A DNA stretch of 64,000 nucleotides, from contig CAJXVW010000001.1 in the NCBI GenBank assembly GCA_913062645.1, positions 1,054,001-1,118,000 on the forward strand, in the 5' to 3' direction. A model generated the notes under the pieces. The model did no database searches. It was not told the origin of the DNA and saw nothing but the letters and a program-made list of their open reading frames with translations. Below are positions 8,951 through 17,947 of the stretch, one piece after another (within the stretch, counting starts at the first letter, position 1; each line of letters starts with the position of its first letter). The translations under genes were made by a program, and so were the position numbers. This DNA comes from an uncultured Mycoplasmatota bacterium. Its GTDB lineage: Bacteria; Bacillota_I; Bacilli_A; Izemoplasmatales; Izemoplasmataceae.

Positions 8951-9943
8951 TTACATCAGGAATTCGGTGTAGACGAGATAGCCGACCGCGGCGAGGACCG
9001 TCACGGCAAGCAGAATCAGGAATCCGAGGCGAACGTTCTTCTTGCGTTTTTCGGAGACCTTGTTGGCGATTTCCTGGAATTTGATGTTGTAGAGGTATTC
9101 CTCGATGTTCATGCCGGCGAACACGTTGAGGCTGTTGGTGTATTTGGGCGCCGCCTGCTTGGGCATCTTGATGAGGATGTATTCGATCATGTCGTCCTTT
9201 TTGAGTTCGATTGAGACGTTGACTTTGCGGCGACGCGCGTAGCGTTCGATCTCGAGAATCGATTTCTTGGCGATTTCTTCGCGTTTCTCGTCGTCGAAAT
9301 CGAGTTTGAGGGCGACGATGTCGATCAGTTGCTGTTTGTTGATGCGACGCGGAATTTCGACGCCGTAGACGGCACCGAGTTCACGGATTTCAGTCAGGGT
9401 GGTGGCGTTGGAGAGCACTTCCTTGGCGTCTTCGATGAGCGTGCCGTCGAAGTAGCCGTCGGGTTCGAAATAGACCTTCTTGAACTCGTCCATCATCGCG
9501 TCGTAGCTTTCCTGCGGTTCCCGAGCGTACTTGAGTGTCAGGTTCTGCAGCTTCACGAACTCGAGGTTGTTGATGCCGAGTTCGCTGCGGTTGCGGACGA
9601 TGATGTCCCAGAAATCCTTTTTGTATTCGGTGACGTTGATCGGCAGTTGGTAACCGGAGGCCAGCCGTTCGAGCTGGAAGATCGTGAACTTGTCAAACCA
9701 TTTCAGGCGAAATTGCATTTCGTCTGAGAATTTGTTCGAACTTTCCGCGTTGGCGATCGCCGGTGCGATGTTCTTGCGGATCAGGGCCTTGTGCAAATAG
9801 TTGGGCAAGTAGATTTCCTTGTTGAGGAGATACTTGACGATCTCATGGGAAGGAATCACCGTGAATTCCTGTACGAGTTTGGAAATGCGAACCTTTTTGG
9901 AGTACAGGTAGATGAATTCTTCGCCTTTCTTCTTGCGCGCCAT
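8951..9943 (-). CDS. Unknown tail-anchored protein with SAP/Rho-N-like helical motifs
   Basis: I do not recognise a named family for this 330-residue protein. It is highly charged and soluble for about 300 residues and ends in one hydrophobic segment (about residues 305-327, LGFLILLAVTVLAAVGYLVY), so it is probably tail-anchored with the bulk in the cytoplasm. Two stretches, LTEIRELGAVYGVEIP and SILEIERYARRRKVNV, each followed by a K-x-x-L/I-I turn, resemble SAP/Rho-N-like helix-extension-helix modules that often bind nucleic acid. It is transcribed from a near-consensus promoter at 9983-10011 and lies directly upstream of mutS. A link to DNA repair is suggested only by position. Confidence 0.6.
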   Translation of the reverse strand: MARKKKGEEFIYLYSKKVRISKLVQEFTVIPSHEIVKYLLNKEIYLPNYLHKALIRKNIAPAIANAESSNKFSDEMQFRLKWFDKFTIFQLERLASGYQLPINVTEYKKDFWDIIVRNRSELGINNLEFVKLQNLTLKYAREPQESYDAMMDEFKKVYFEPDGYFDGTLIEDAKEVLSNATTLTEIRELGAVYGVEIPRRINKQQLIDIVALKLDFDDEKREEIAKKSILEIERYARRRKVNVSIELKKDDMIEYILIKMPKQAAPKYTNSLNVFAGMNIEEYLYNIKFQEIANKVSEKRKKNVRLGFLILLAVTVLAAVGYLVYTEFLM

Positions 9944-9982
9944 GTTACAGCCTCCTTTGATACCGAATTTACATCTATGTCA

Positions 9983-10011
9983 ATTATACAATAGAAGATT
10001 AGGTAAATCAA
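9983..10011 (-). promoter_or_regulatory. SigA-type promoter of the tail-anchored protein/mutS unit
   Basis: On the minus strand, TTGATT is followed by a 17-base spacer and TATAAT. It ends about 40 bases upstream of the ATG at 9943. Confidence 0.75.
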
Positions 10012-10049
10012 TAGGAAATTGCTTTTTGTAGCGATTTCCCTTTGATGTG

Positions 10050-10072
10050 AGGTGTGGTTTTTCCACACCTAG
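10050..10072 (-). other. Strong hairpin at the end of the ylbF-like gene
   Basis: On the minus strand, AGGTGTGG and CCACACCT flank a short A-rich loop, directly over the TAG stop of the ylbF-like gene. No T-run follows, so it may be a processing or stability element rather than an intrinsic terminator. Confidence 0.5.
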
Positions 10073-10395
10073 TCAAGGTCACGATTGATTTCCTCTTCGA
10101 TGATTGTGCGGATCAAGGAAAGATCGTTGTTGATAGCCTCGAGCAGATCGAGATATTCGCCCATCAGCGGATGGTCCAACAGTTCGTCCCGCAACGATTC
10201 GTACCGGTTCTTGCTGGATTCATAGCGCGGTAATTTCTTGACTTCGGCTTGGACCATGTCCTTCTGAGCATCCAACAGAATTTTGTATTTTGTTTGAAGA
10301 CTCTCATTCTGGTCAATCACTTGTTCCAGTTCCTGAAAGCGTCGAACCTGGGCATCGTCGCGAATCAATTGCAACAGTTGTTCGAGTTTATCCAT
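10069..10395 (-). CDS. YlbF/YmcA-family regulator of RNA maturation
   Basis: This 108-residue, almost wholly alpha-helical protein resembles the Com_YlbF family: an N-terminal helix, then [16 protein letters not shown] and a conserved middle region ending [15 protein letters not shown]. In B. subtilis YmcA, YlbF and YaaT form the Y-complex, which works with RNase Y. The gene overlaps the end of miaB by 8 bases, the same miaB-ymcA order as in Bacillus, so the YmcA counterpart is likely; rny is also nearby (13200-14762). Sequence alone does not separate YmcA from YlbF with certainty, so no symbol is given. Confidence 0.75.
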   Translation of the reverse strand: MDKLEQLLQLIRDDAQVRRFQELEQVIDQNESLQTKYKILLDAQKDMVQAEVKKLPRYESSKNRYESLRDELLDHPLMGEYLDLLEAINNDLSLIRTIIEEEINRDLD

Positions 10396-11830
10396 GGTAC
10401 TCCCCCCACAGATACCAGGTTTTCGCTTCGGTGATTTTGACCGTGACGATGTGGCCGATCAAATCCGCCGGACCGGTGAAATTGACGAGCTTGTTGTGCT
10501 CGCTGTAGCCGGCGAGCACGGTGTCGTCGTTTTTGCTCGTACCATCAACGAGAACCTTTACCGTATGCCCTTCAAAGCGTTTATTGCCCCGCTTGTATCC
10601 GGCGTTGACAAGGGTGTTCAAGCGCTGCAGGCGCGCTTTCTTGACGGCGATGGGAACATCGTCGTCGTATTGCGCCGCCGGAGTGCCTTCGCGTTTCGAG
10701 TAGATGAACGTGAACGCCCCTTCGAAATTGCAGCGTTCGACCAGACTGAGGGTGTCTTCAAACTGCTCGTCCGTTTCCCCGGGAAATCCGACGATGATGT
10801 CAGTGGTCAATGATACGCCGGGGATTTGACGGTGAATTTCAGCGACAAGTTCAAGGTACTCCTGACGCGTATATTTTCGGTTCATGCGTTTCAACACGCG
10901 ATCGTTTCCGGACTGCACCGGGAGATGGATGTAGGGCATCAGATTGCCCCCTCTGGCAAGAATGGCGATCGTCTCGGTGTCGAAGTCCTTGGGATGCGAC
11001 GTCGTGAACCGGACGCGGGTGATCGGTTTCGTGTGAAGATCGGCGAGCAGATCCTTGAATCGATAGGTTCGATCGGTGAAATCATTGCCGTAGCTGTTGA
11101 CGTTTTGGCCGAGCAGGGTAATTTCATGATAGCCCTGGGCGATCAGCTCATCGACTTCGGCGAGGATGTGTTCGGGACTGCGGCTGCGTTCCTTGCCGCG
11201 GGTATAGGGGACGATGCAGTAGGTGCAGAATTCGTCGCAGCCGTACATGATGTTGACCCAGGCCTTCTTTGCGTTGTCGCGCAGTTTCGGCATGTTCTCG
11301 ACAATCGATCCCTCTTCGCTGAAGACTTCGATGACCCGCTCTTTCGACAGCAGGACGGTCTCGAGATACGTCGGTAAGCGGTGGATGTTGTGGGTGCCGA
11401 ACACCAGATCGACATAATGGTACTTGGCGAGTATCTTGTTGACGACGTGTTCCTCCTGCGGCATGCAGCCGCAGACGCCGAGGATCAAATCGGGGTTGTT
11501 GTTCTTGTATTGTTTCAGTCGACCGAGTTCGCCAAACACACGGTTTTCCGCATTGGCGCGGACCGCGCAGGTGTTGAGGAGAATCAGATCGGCGTCGTCC
11601 AAGGTGGCGCTTCTGGTGAATTCGAGCGCTTCGAGGATGCCGGCGATCTTCTCGCTGTCGGCGACGTTGCCCTGACAACCGTAGGTTTCGATCGTATAGG
11701 TCTTGTTCTTGCCGATGCCCTCGATGTTCATGTAGTCGTTGAAGTCGAGTGTGGGCGTGTCGTCTCGCTTGCGCTTGCGCGCATCGCGGAGTGACGGTTT
11801 GACAAAATAGGTGCTGTAATCTTTGCTCAT
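10388..11830 (-). CDS. miaB: tRNA-2-methylthio-N6-dimethylallyladenosine synthase MiaB
   Basis: This is a 480-residue protein. I take the start at the ATG at 11830 (GGTGATAGC-ATG); an open frame continues upstream but is not gene-like. Domain order is the MTTase N-terminal domain with ETYGCQGN, a radical SAM core with the [14 protein letters not shown] cluster motif, and a C-terminal TRAM domain (EGHTVKVLV). It adds the methylthio group to i6A37 after MiaA acts. It lies between ymdB and the ylbF-like gene, as in the Bacillus rny-ymdB-miaB-ymcA neighbourhood. Confidence 0.96.
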   Translation of the reverse strand: MSKDYSTYFVKPSLRDARKRKRDDTPTLDFNDYMNIEGIGKNKTYTIETYGCQGNVADSEKIAGILEALEFTRSATLDDADLILLNTCAVRANAENRVFGELGRLKQYKNNNPDLILGVCGCMPQEEHVVNKILAKYHYVDLVFGTHNIHRLPTYLETVLLSKERVIEVFSEEGSIVENMPKLRDNAKKAWVNIMYGCDEFCTYCIVPYTRGKERSRSPEHILAEVDELIAQGYHEITLLGQNVNSYGNDFTDRTYRFKDLLADLHTKPITRVRFTTSHPKDFDTETIAILARGGNLMPYIHLPVQSGNDRVLKRMNRKYTRQEYLELVAEIHRQIPGVSLTTDIIVGFPGETDEQFEDTLSLVERCNFEGAFTFIYSKREGTPAAQYDDDVPIAVKKARLQRLNTLVNAGYKRGNKRFEGHTVKVLVDGTSKNDDTVLAGYSEHNKLVNFTGPADLIGHIVTVKITEAKTWYLWGEYHG

Positions 11831-11854
11831 GCTATCACCGTTTGGATGGAGTGT

Positions 11855-11885
11855 GAAGAAAGAGTGAGTGCGTTCGCCCTCACTC
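11855..11885 (-). terminator. Terminator of ymdB
   Basis: On the minus strand the stem GAGTGAG/CTCACTC is followed by a T-rich stretch (TTTCTTC). The TGA stop of ymdB lies in the first arm. Confidence 0.65.
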
Positions 11886-12647
11886 CATGATGTTGATGCG
11901 TTCGATCGTTTGGGCGGTGGTGTCGAACACCACCGCGTTGAGTTGGAGCGGTCCTTCGGTCGCTTCCTTGACGCCACCGCGGAGACCGGTCACGAACTTG
12001 TGGATCTGGCGGTCCTTTTCAGCCCCAAGGACACCGTACTTGGCGCCGACCATGCCGAGGTCGGTGAGGTACATTGTACCCTTCGGCAGGATCATCGCAT
12101 CGGCCGTCGGGACGTGCGTGTGGGTGCCGTAGACGGCGGTTACGCGTCCATCGACGTAATGGGCGAAGGCGATTTTCTCACTGGTTGCTTCGGCGTGAAA
12201 GTCAACGAACACATAGTCGCTTTCGATCTCGTCCAAAATCGCATCGATCTTGCGGAACGGATTGTCGAGCGGATCGCCCATGAAGACGCGGCCCATGAGG
12301 CTGACGAGAGTCACCGTCTCGGTGTTGTAGCGGATCGTGCGGTAGCCCTTGCCGGGCACGCTCTCGTCATAGTTGGCAGGACGCAGAATGTTGGCGTCAT
12401 CGATGAATTCGAACACCTTCTTGTTGCGGAAGGTGTGGTTGCCCATCGTGATCATCGCCACGCCCATGCTCATCAGTTCCTTGTAGATCGGCTCGGTGAT
12501 GCCGAAGCCCCGGTCGATGTTCTCGGCGTTGACGAAAATCAGATTGGGACGGTACTCCCGTTTGAGGGTGTCCATGTATTTGGCGAGCGCCGCTTGGCCG
12601 AGAGTGCCGAAGACGTCGCCGATGCACAGTACGCGCATGTTGATCAA
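11880..12647 (-). CDS. ymdB: YmdB-family metallophosphodiesterase
   Basis: This 255-residue protein is of the TIGR00282 type. The metallophosphoesterase metal ligands appear as CIGDVFG near the N-terminus, [20 protein letters not shown] and YGTHTHVPT near the C-terminus. In Bacillus the enzyme cleaves 2',3'-cyclic nucleotides and is encoded with rny. Here the order is rny, Nudix, ymdB, and the ymdB ATG overlaps the Nudix stop by 4 bases. The placement next to rny supports a role in RNA turnover or nucleotide signalling. Confidence 0.93.
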   Translation of the reverse strand: MINMRVLCIGDVFGTLGQAALAKYMDTLKREYRPNLIFVNAENIDRGFGITEPIYKELMSMGVAMITMGNHTFRNKKVFEFIDDANILRPANYDESVPGKGYRTIRYNTETVTLVSLMGRVFMGDPLDNPFRKIDAILDEIESDYVFVDFHAEATSEKIAFAHYVDGRVTAVYGTHTHVPTADAMILPKGTMYLTDLGMVGAKYGVLGAEKDRQIHKFVTGLRGGVKEATEGPLQLNAVVFDTTAQTIERINIME

Positions 12648-13159
12648 CTCTTTTCCAGAAGGGCCAGATACCCTTGTCGCTCGAGCAACCGCTCGTAATC
12701 CCAGAAGGTTCCTTCGGTGATCATCGCGCGGATCTCGTCCATGGACTTGTAGTCCACATTTCTCACTTCTACTGTATCAAGTTTCAAGTCATTAAGCAAG
12801 ACATCTTCTTCGTACAGATAGAGATCGGTGATGTAGTTGCTCTTGGGGTGATCGATCACGTAGCGATGAACCCGGCGCAGTTTCGCCTGGTCCAGCGTCA
12901 GACCGATTTCCTCGTAAGTTTCGCGGAGTGCCCCGGCAAGCGACGTTTCCCCGCTCGTCACGGCGCCGCCGGTGATGCCCCATTGATGGGGCACGAGGTC
13001 GCTTCGCTTGTTGCGTTGCTGGATCAGATAACGACCCAGACTGTCGCGGATCCAGACGTGGACCACGAGGTGGTATTCACCGGGATGGTTGCTGCCGCCG
13101 CGCGGCATTTTCTTCGGGAGCTTGTTGCCGTCCTTATCGTAGAGATCAAACCATTCCAT
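12644..13159 (-). CDS. Nudix hydrolase of the MutT/IDI-like class
   Basis: This is a 171-residue protein. The start is the ATG at 13159: AGGAGG lies 8 bases before it, while an in-frame ATG at 13165 abuts the ribosome site. The Nudix box runs from GGAVTSGETSLAGALRE to TYEEIGL, matching G-x5-E-x7-RE-x2-EE-x-G. The N-terminal EWFDLYDKDG and the HLVVHVWI strand resemble the isopentenyl-isomerase-like Nudix branch. It should hydrolyse a nucleoside-diphosphate derivative; the substrate is unknown. It lies between rny and ymdB, with a possible attenuator hairpin before it. Confidence 0.85.
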   Translation of the reverse strand: MEWFDLYDKDGNKLPKKMPRGGSNHPGEYHLVVHVWIRDSLGRYLIQQRNKRSDLVPHQWGITGGAVTSGETSLAGALRETYEEIGLTLDQAKLRRVHRYVIDHPKSNYITDLYLYEEDVLLNDLKLDTVEVRNVDYKSMDEIRAMITEGTFWDYERLLERQGYLALLEKS

Positions 13160-13177
13160 GGGCATCCTCCTAAAGAG

Positions 13178-13201
13178 AAAGCCTTCGATATCGAAGGCTT
13201 T
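13178..13201 (-). terminator. 24-base perfect palindrome between rny and the Nudix gene
   Basis: The perfect palindrome AAAGCCTTCGA/TCGAAGGCTTT with TATA-like centre spans the rny stop codon. On the minus strand only TTTCTCTTT follows, so termination is probably partial. Confidence 0.55.
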
Positions 13202-14762
13202 ATTTGGCGATGTCTTGCGCTCTGGTTTCCCGGATGACGGTGACTTTGATGGTACCGGGATAGGAGAGCTGTTCTTCAATTTTGTCTTTGATGTCGCGCG
13301 CGATCTTGTAGGCCATGTTGTCGTCGACCTTGTTCGGTTCGACGATGACGCGGACTTCGCGTCCGGCCTGAATGGCGTAGGCGTGTTCGACGCCGGGGAC
13401 ATCGGTGGAAATCTGTTCGAGCTGCTCGAGGCGCTTGATGTACGAATCAAGGGATTCGCTGCGGGCACCCGGGCGAGCGGCGCTGAGGGCGTCGGCGGCG
13501 GCGACGAGCACGGCGATGATCGTCTTCGCTTCGACTTCACCGTGATGCGACTGAATCGCATCGATGACCTCGAACGGTTCTTTGTAACGGTTGGCGAGAT
13601 TGATGCCGATTTCGACGTGCGAGCCTTCGACTTCGTGGTCGACGGCCTTGCCGATGTCATGCAGCAGTCCGGCCCGTTTGGCGAGCACTTCGTCTTCGCC
13701 GAGTTCGACGGCCAGTTTGCCGGCGAGGAACGCGCATTCAATCGCGTGGCGCAGCACGTTCTGTCCGTAGCTGGTGCGGAAGTGCAAGCGACCGAGCAGT
13801 TTCACCAGGTCGGGATGGATGCGGCCGATGCCGACTTCGAAGACGGCCTCTTCGCCTTTGTCGCGAATGAACCGGTCGACTTCGCTGCGGGTCTTCTCGA
13901 CAACTTCTTCGATGCGTCCGGGATGGATGCGGCCGTCGGCGACGAGTGCTTCCAGGGTCCGTTTGGCGATTTCGCGACGGATCGGATCGAAGCCGCTCAA
14001 GACGACTGCTTCGGGTGTGTCGTCGATGATCAGATCGATGCCGGTGAGGGCTTCGATGGTGCGGATGTTGCGGCCTTCGCGACCGATGATGCGACCTTTC
14101 ATGTCGTCGTTGGGCAGTTGCACAACGCTGACGGTGCGTTCGCTGGTCACGTCTTGGGCATATTTCTGAATGGCTTGACTTAACAGGTGTTTCGCTTTCT
14201 TGTCAACGACAAGTTTCGCCTTCTCTTCTTCTTCCTTGATGTACAGTGCGATCTCATTGGCCATTTCGTCTTCTACTCGTTTGAAAATGAGTTCGCGTGC
14301 TTCGTCGAGGGTGAATCGGGCAATTTCCAGTAATTTGTCGTTTTGTTCTTCAATCAGTTTGTCCAGTCTGAGATTTTTGTCGTCCAATGATTGTTTTTTA
14401 CGCTCGATTTGCTCTTCTTTCTTGTCCAAGTTGGATTCGCGCTTGTCAATGTTGGAACTGCGACGGTCCAAGGTTTCTTCACGCTGCATCAGCTTCTGCT
14501 CGAGGGCGTCGGCTTCTTCTTTGCGATCCTTGATCTGTTTGTCGAATTCCAAGCGCAGCTTGTGAATCTCTTGTTTGGCTTCAAGCAACGATTCTTTCTT
14601 ATTCTTGTCCGCTTGTTTTCTTGCGTCTTCAATCAGTGTGTCGGCTTTTTGGCGGGCTTTTAAGAGACCGCGTTCACCGATGTAGATGCTGAGGAAGAAC
14701 CCCAGCGTAATACCTACTGCTAAAAATGCCAGACCGGAGAGTACTTGAATCAATGGTGTCAT
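13200..14762 (-). CDS. rny: Ribonuclease Y
   Basis: This 520-residue protein has the standard RNase Y layout. It has an N-terminal membrane anchor (about residues 8-27), a long Lys/Glu-rich coiled coil to about residue 200, a KH domain with [15 protein letters not shown], and an HD domain with [12 protein letters not shown]. It is the membrane-bound endoribonuclease that starts mRNA decay in Firmicutes. The neighbouring ymdB and ylbF/ymcA-like genes encode known partners or neighbours in Bacillus. About 170 bases upstream lie before the next gene, with AT-rich sequence that probably holds its promoter. Confidence 0.97.
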   Translation of the reverse strand: MTPLIQVLSGLAFLAVGITLGFFLSIYIGERGLLKARQKADTLIEDARKQADKNKKESLLEAKQEIHKLRLEFDKQIKDRKEEADALEQKLMQREETLDRRSSNIDKRESNLDKKEEQIERKKQSLDDKNLRLDKLIEEQNDKLLEIARFTLDEARELIFKRVEDEMANEIALYIKEEEEKAKLVVDKKAKHLLSQAIQKYAQDVTSERTVSVVQLPNDDMKGRIIGREGRNIRTIEALTGIDLIIDDTPEAVVLSGFDPIRREIAKRTLEALVADGRIHPGRIEEVVEKTRSEVDRFIRDKGEEAVFEVGIGRIHPDLVKLLGRLHFRTSYGQNVLRHAIECAFLAGKLAVELGEDEVLAKRAGLLHDIGKAVDHEVEGSHVEIGINLANRYKEPFEVIDAIQSHHGEVEAKTIIAVLVAAADALSAARPGARSESLDSYIKRLEQLEQISTDVPGVEHAYAIQAGREVRVIVEPNKVDDNMAYKIARDIKDKIEEQLSYPGTIKVTVIRETRAQDIAK

Positions 14763-14890
14763 GAATTCATCTCCGTTCTATGGTTGTGACTATTGCAATA
14801 TACATAATGAAACATTATGAGTAGAAGCGATATAACCATTTCATTATAACAACTAGAGCGTCAAAAAGTCAATGAATATAGACAAGAAAT

Positions 14891-14927
14891 CAAAGAAAAC
14901 GGACGGCCGGGCCAAGGCCGGTCGTCC
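14891..14927 (-). terminator. Terminator of the cupin-like gene
   Basis: On the minus strand the stem GGACGACCGG/CCGGCCGTCC has one mismatch and is followed by TTTTCTTTG. It lies directly after the stop at 14934. Confidence 0.8.
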
Positions 14928-14933
14928 GCATCG

Positions 14934-15458
14934 TCAAAACTGGTCTTCGTGCCCTTCGCGAATCACGCGGTAGGCACCCGTTTCGGTGTCGAGATCGTAG
15001 ATGCTGAAGTTGTATCGAATGTCGAAATCACTGCTCCGTTGTGCGAAATTCATCGATGCGCTGCCTTGCGCTTTGCTTTCCACGCGGTGGAACACGTGGG
15101 TCGGCCAACACAGCACCGCCGGCTGGTCCGCGACCAGTTCGCCGTTGTGCCAGATTTTGTCCTTGGTGACGACGAAGCGCTCGATTTTGCCGTGGGCCAC
15201 GCTATACAGGTCAATGTGTCGTTCGCCATGGAGAACGACCAGGTTGTCGCTCTGATGGAGATGCATGTACCACGGTCGGGCGACATCGCCGACGGGCCCC
15301 GGGGACAGGGCGTGCGAGGCATGGATGACTCGATCGACCCCGCCCAGTCCTTCGAAGAAATCGTTGGGAATGAGATCGAACAAGACCCCTTCGGTCTGCC
15401 GCAGTCGCTTGAGGGCGACGATTTTGTAGAGTCCTTTGACTTCTGCTATTGCATTCAT
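14934..15458 (-). CDS. Cupin-fold protein of unknown function
   Basis: This is a 174-residue protein. The start is the ATG at 15458 with GAGGT upstream; the longer open frame has no plausible ribosome site. The middle reads as a double-stranded beta-helix resembling RmlC-like cupins: WYMHLHQSDNLVVLHG, then HIDLYSV, then LCWPTHVFHRV, with histidines that could bind metal. There is no clear epimerase active-site pair, so I do not call it a dTDP-sugar epimerase. It lies 10 bases downstream of the nitrilase-family gene on the same strand and is probably cotranscribed. The function is unknown. Confidence 0.55.
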   Translation of the reverse strand: MNAIAEVKGLYKIVALKRLRQTEGVLFDLIPNDFFEGLGGVDRVIHASHALSPGPVGDVARPWYMHLHQSDNLVVLHGERHIDLYSVAHGKIERFVVTKDKIWHNGELVADQPAVLCWPTHVFHRVESKAQGSASMNFAQRSSDFDIRYNFSIYDLDTETGAYRVIREGHEDQF

Positions 15459-15468
15459 GACAGATACC

Positions 15469-16263
15469 TCACTCTGGTAGATTGGTTTCGTTGGCGATGA
15501 TCGGCAACGTCCGACGAATGTCGGCGATCTCGGCGAGATCGACCTCCACGGTCCGCACGGTTTCTTCCCCGTCGGCTTCGAAGCGGATCCGTCCCAGGGG
15601 ATCAACGACGATCGAATGTCCGTAGTAGGCGTAGTCACCGGAGCTGTCGGCGGCGGGAGACACGCCGACAACGTACAGCTGATTGTCCACGGCGCGACTT
15701 TGAAAGGCGAGTCGCCAATGCAGTGGACCGGTATAATCATTGAACGCGCCGGGCACCACCAGCACGTCCGCACCCATCGTCCGCAAGCGGTGCGCCAACT
15801 GCGGAAAACGAATGTCGAAACAGATCATCAGACCGATCGTCCCAAACGGCGTCGGCACGACCACGAGCTCGTCGCCAGCGGCAATCGTGTCGTGTTCGCG
15901 GAACGTCCGGCCGTCGGGATACGTCACGGCGAACCGGTGAATCTTGCGATACCGGGCGACGACCTGTCCGCGTGAATCGAACACGAACGTCGTATTGTAC
16001 AGTTGTTCCCCGTCGCGTTCGGGGATGCTGCCGGCGACCAACCAGACATCGTGGCGTCTGGCGATCGCGCGAATCCGTTCGAACGACGGGTCGCCGCGTT
16101 CGATCGCATTGGTCTTGAACTTGTCGTGCTGATACGGAGCAACGAACATCTCGCCCAGCACGATGAGATCGGTTTGTGGCGACGGATGAAGCAACTCCTC
16201 GATGTGATCGAGATTGGCGGTGACGGTGTCCCGCACCGTCGCCTGCACCAGGGTGATTTTCAC
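15469..16263 (-). CDS. Carbon-nitrogen hydrolase (nitrilase superfamily), GTG start
   Basis: This is a 264-residue protein. The start is a GTG at 16263: GGAGGTG lies 6 bases before it, and the upstream TTG at 16278 overlaps that ribosome site. The Glu-Lys-Cys triad is visible: ELLHPSPQTDLIVLGEMF (Glu), YRKIHRF (Lys) and GLMICFDIRFP (Cys). These features and the length fit the omega-amidase/Nit2 or carbamoyl-putrescine amidase-like branches. It probably hydrolyses a small amide; the substrate is unknown. It follows recA after a terminator and precedes a cupin-fold gene by 10 bases. Confidence 0.88.
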   Translation of the reverse strand: MKITLVQATVRDTVTANLDHIEELLHPSPQTDLIVLGEMFVAPYQHDKFKTNAIERGDPSFERIRAIARRHDVWLVAGSIPERDGEQLYNTTFVFDSRGQVVARYRKIHRFAVTYPDGRTFREHDTIAAGDELVVVPTPFGTIGLMICFDIRFPQLAHRLRTMGADVLVVPGAFNDYTGPLHWRLAFQSRAVDNQLYVVGVSPAADSSGDYAYYGHSIVVDPLGRIRFEADGEETVRTVEVDLAEIADIRRTLPIIANETNLPE

Positions 16264-16283
16264 ATGGCTCACCTCCAAGCACG

Positions 16284-16306
16284 AAAAAAGGGCATGCTAA
16301 ATGCCC
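16284..16306 (-). terminator. Terminator of recA
   Basis: On the minus strand the stem GGGCAT/ATGCCC with loop TTAGC is followed by six T. The recA TAG stop codon is in the loop. Confidence 0.9.
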
Positions 16307-17289
16307 AATGTTTCGCGAACTTTCTGTTCCAGTTCCTGCAATAATTCAGGGTTGTCCTCAAGATACTTCTTGGCGTTTTCACGGCCTTGGCCGATCTTGT
16401 CGTCGTTGTAGCTGTACCAGGAACCCGATTTTTTCATGATTTCGGCGTCGACGGCGATGTCGATGATTTCGCCGGTCTTGCTGATGCCCAGACCGTAGAC
16501 GAGGTCGACCTCGAGTTTCTTGAACGGCGGGGCGACTTTGTTCTTGACGACCTTGACACGGGCCTTGTTGCCGACGATGTCGGTACCGTCCTTGAGTTGT
16601 TCGCCGCGACGGATTTCGAGGCGAACGCTCGAGTAGAATTTGAGCGCGCGGCCGCCGGGGGTGGTTTCGGGATTGCCGAACATGATGCCGACTTTTTCGC
16701 GGATCTGGTTGATGAACAGCGCGATCGTCTTCGATTTTGAGATGGCGCCGGACAGTTTGCGCATCGCCTGCGACATCAGGCGTGCCTGCAGACCGACGTG
16801 GCTGCTGCCCATGTCACCGCGGATTTCGGCTTCGGGAACGAGGGCCGCGACACTGTCGATGACGACGATGTCGATGGCACCGCTGCGGATCAGCGCTTCG
16901 GTGATCTCCAGCGCTTGTTCGCCGGTGTCGGGTTGCGACAGGATCAAGTTGTCGACGTCAACGCCGAGGGCGCGAGCGTATTGCGGATCGAGCGCGTGTT
17001 CGGCGTCGATGAAGGCGGCGTAGCCACCCTTCTTCTGCGCTTCGGCGATGGCGTGCAGGGCGAATGTCGTCTTCCCGGACGATTCCGGTCCGTAGACTTC
17101 GATGATCCGGCCTTTCGGATACCCGCCGATGCCGAGCGCCTTGTCGAGCAGGATGCTGCCGCTCGGGATCGACTCCATGGTTTTGTTCAGTTCGTCGTCG
17201 CCAAGGACCATGACGGCGCCCTTGCCGTGTTGCTTCTCGATTTCCTTGATTGCGGATTCGAGGGCTTTTTGTCTGTCGTCTTTTGCCAT
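16297..17289 (-). CDS. recA: Recombinase RecA
   Basis: This is a 330-residue protein. The Walker A motif GPESSGKT is at residues 67-74. [15 protein letters not shown], the [10 protein letters not shown] Walker B region and the [20 protein letters not shown] loop are all conserved. It forms filaments on single-stranded DNA for homologous recombination and SOS induction, and would process DNA taken up by ComEA/ComEC. The ribosome site is AGGAGGTC. No LexA-type box (CGAAC-N4-GTTCG) was evident in the short upstream region. Confidence 0.98.
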   Translation of the reverse strand: MAKDDRQKALESAIKEIEKQHGKGAVMVLGDDELNKTMESIPSGSILLDKALGIGGYPKGRIIEVYGPESSGKTTFALHAIAEAQKKGGYAAFIDAEHALDPQYARALGVDVDNLILSQPDTGEQALEITEALIRSGAIDIVVIDSVAALVPEAEIRGDMGSSHVGLQARLMSQAMRKLSGAISKSKTIALFINQIREKVGIMFGNPETTPGGRALKFYSSVRLEIRRGEQLKDGTDIVGNKARVKVVKNKVAPPFKKLEVDLVYGLGISKTGEIIDIAVDAEIMKKSGSWYSYNDDKIGQGRENAKKYLEDNPELLQELEQKVRETLGI

Positions 17290-17345
17290 GTGTATGACCT
17301 CCTGTACGTGCTATCGATATGATACCGGCGCACGTCTTGTTTTGC

Positions 17346-17891
17346 TCAGATGGATTGCAATAAGATGGATTTGTTCTTGATGAAGTAATCGATGCCGCTG
17401 ACGATCGTCATCAGCGTGCCGAAGTACACCACCCAGATGCCGATGTCGGCGAGACTCTGCCAGTAGGGATAGCAAAGCATCAGGATGATGCCGACCATCG
17501 TCGAGGCGGTCTTGTACTTGCCGAGTTTGCTCGCGGCGATGACCTTGCCGTCACCGACGGCGACGAGTCGGATGCCGGTCACGATGAACTCGCGGGACAG
17601 AATCACGATCGTCACCCAGTAGGGAAGACTGCCGAGAGCGTTGAGCACGATCAACGCGCTCATCACGATCAGCTTGTCGGCAAGCGGATCGATGAACTTG
17701 CCGAAGACCGTCACGAGATTGTGCTTGCGGGCGATGTAACCATCGAAGAAATCGGTCACGCTGGCCAGCACGAACAGCGGTGCGAGCAAGTAATCGAACG
17801 TGTTGTACGGCGTCGCCGTCAGGTAGTAGACAACGACGAAGACGGGAATGATGACAACCCGGAAGAGTGACAATTTATTCGGTAGATTCAT
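17346..17891 (-). CDS. pgsA: CDP-diacylglycerol-glycerol-3-phosphate 3-phosphatidyltransferase PgsA
   Basis: This 181-residue membrane protein has about five hydrophobic segments. The CDP-alcohol phosphotransferase signature is present as SVTDFFDGYIARKHNLVTVFGKFIDPLADK, matching DG-x2-AR-x8-G-x3-D-x3-D. It makes phosphatidylglycerol phosphate at the membrane. The pgsA-recA order matches other Firmicutes. The start has GAGGTGTTGGT-ATG, with an extended -10 (TGGTATAAT) just upstream. Confidence 0.95.
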   Translation of the reverse strand: MNLPNKLSLFRVVIIPVFVVVYYLTATPYNTFDYLLAPLFVLASVTDFFDGYIARKHNLVTVFGKFIDPLADKLIVMSALIVLNALGSLPYWVTIVILSREFIVTGIRLVAVGDGKVIAASKLGKYKTASTMVGIILMLCYPYWQSLADIGIWVVYFGTLMTIVSGIDYFIKNKSILLQSI

Positions 17892-17947
17892 ACCAACACC
17901 TCAACGAAAATTATACCATAATCCGCCGTCTTTTGAAAGCAGTTTAT

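Noticed and set aside
12644-13741. Nudix gene extended to 365 codons
   Set aside because: The extra N-terminal part is an Arg/Ser/Pro-rich shadow of rny on the same strand in another frame; AGGAGG points to the ATG at 13159.
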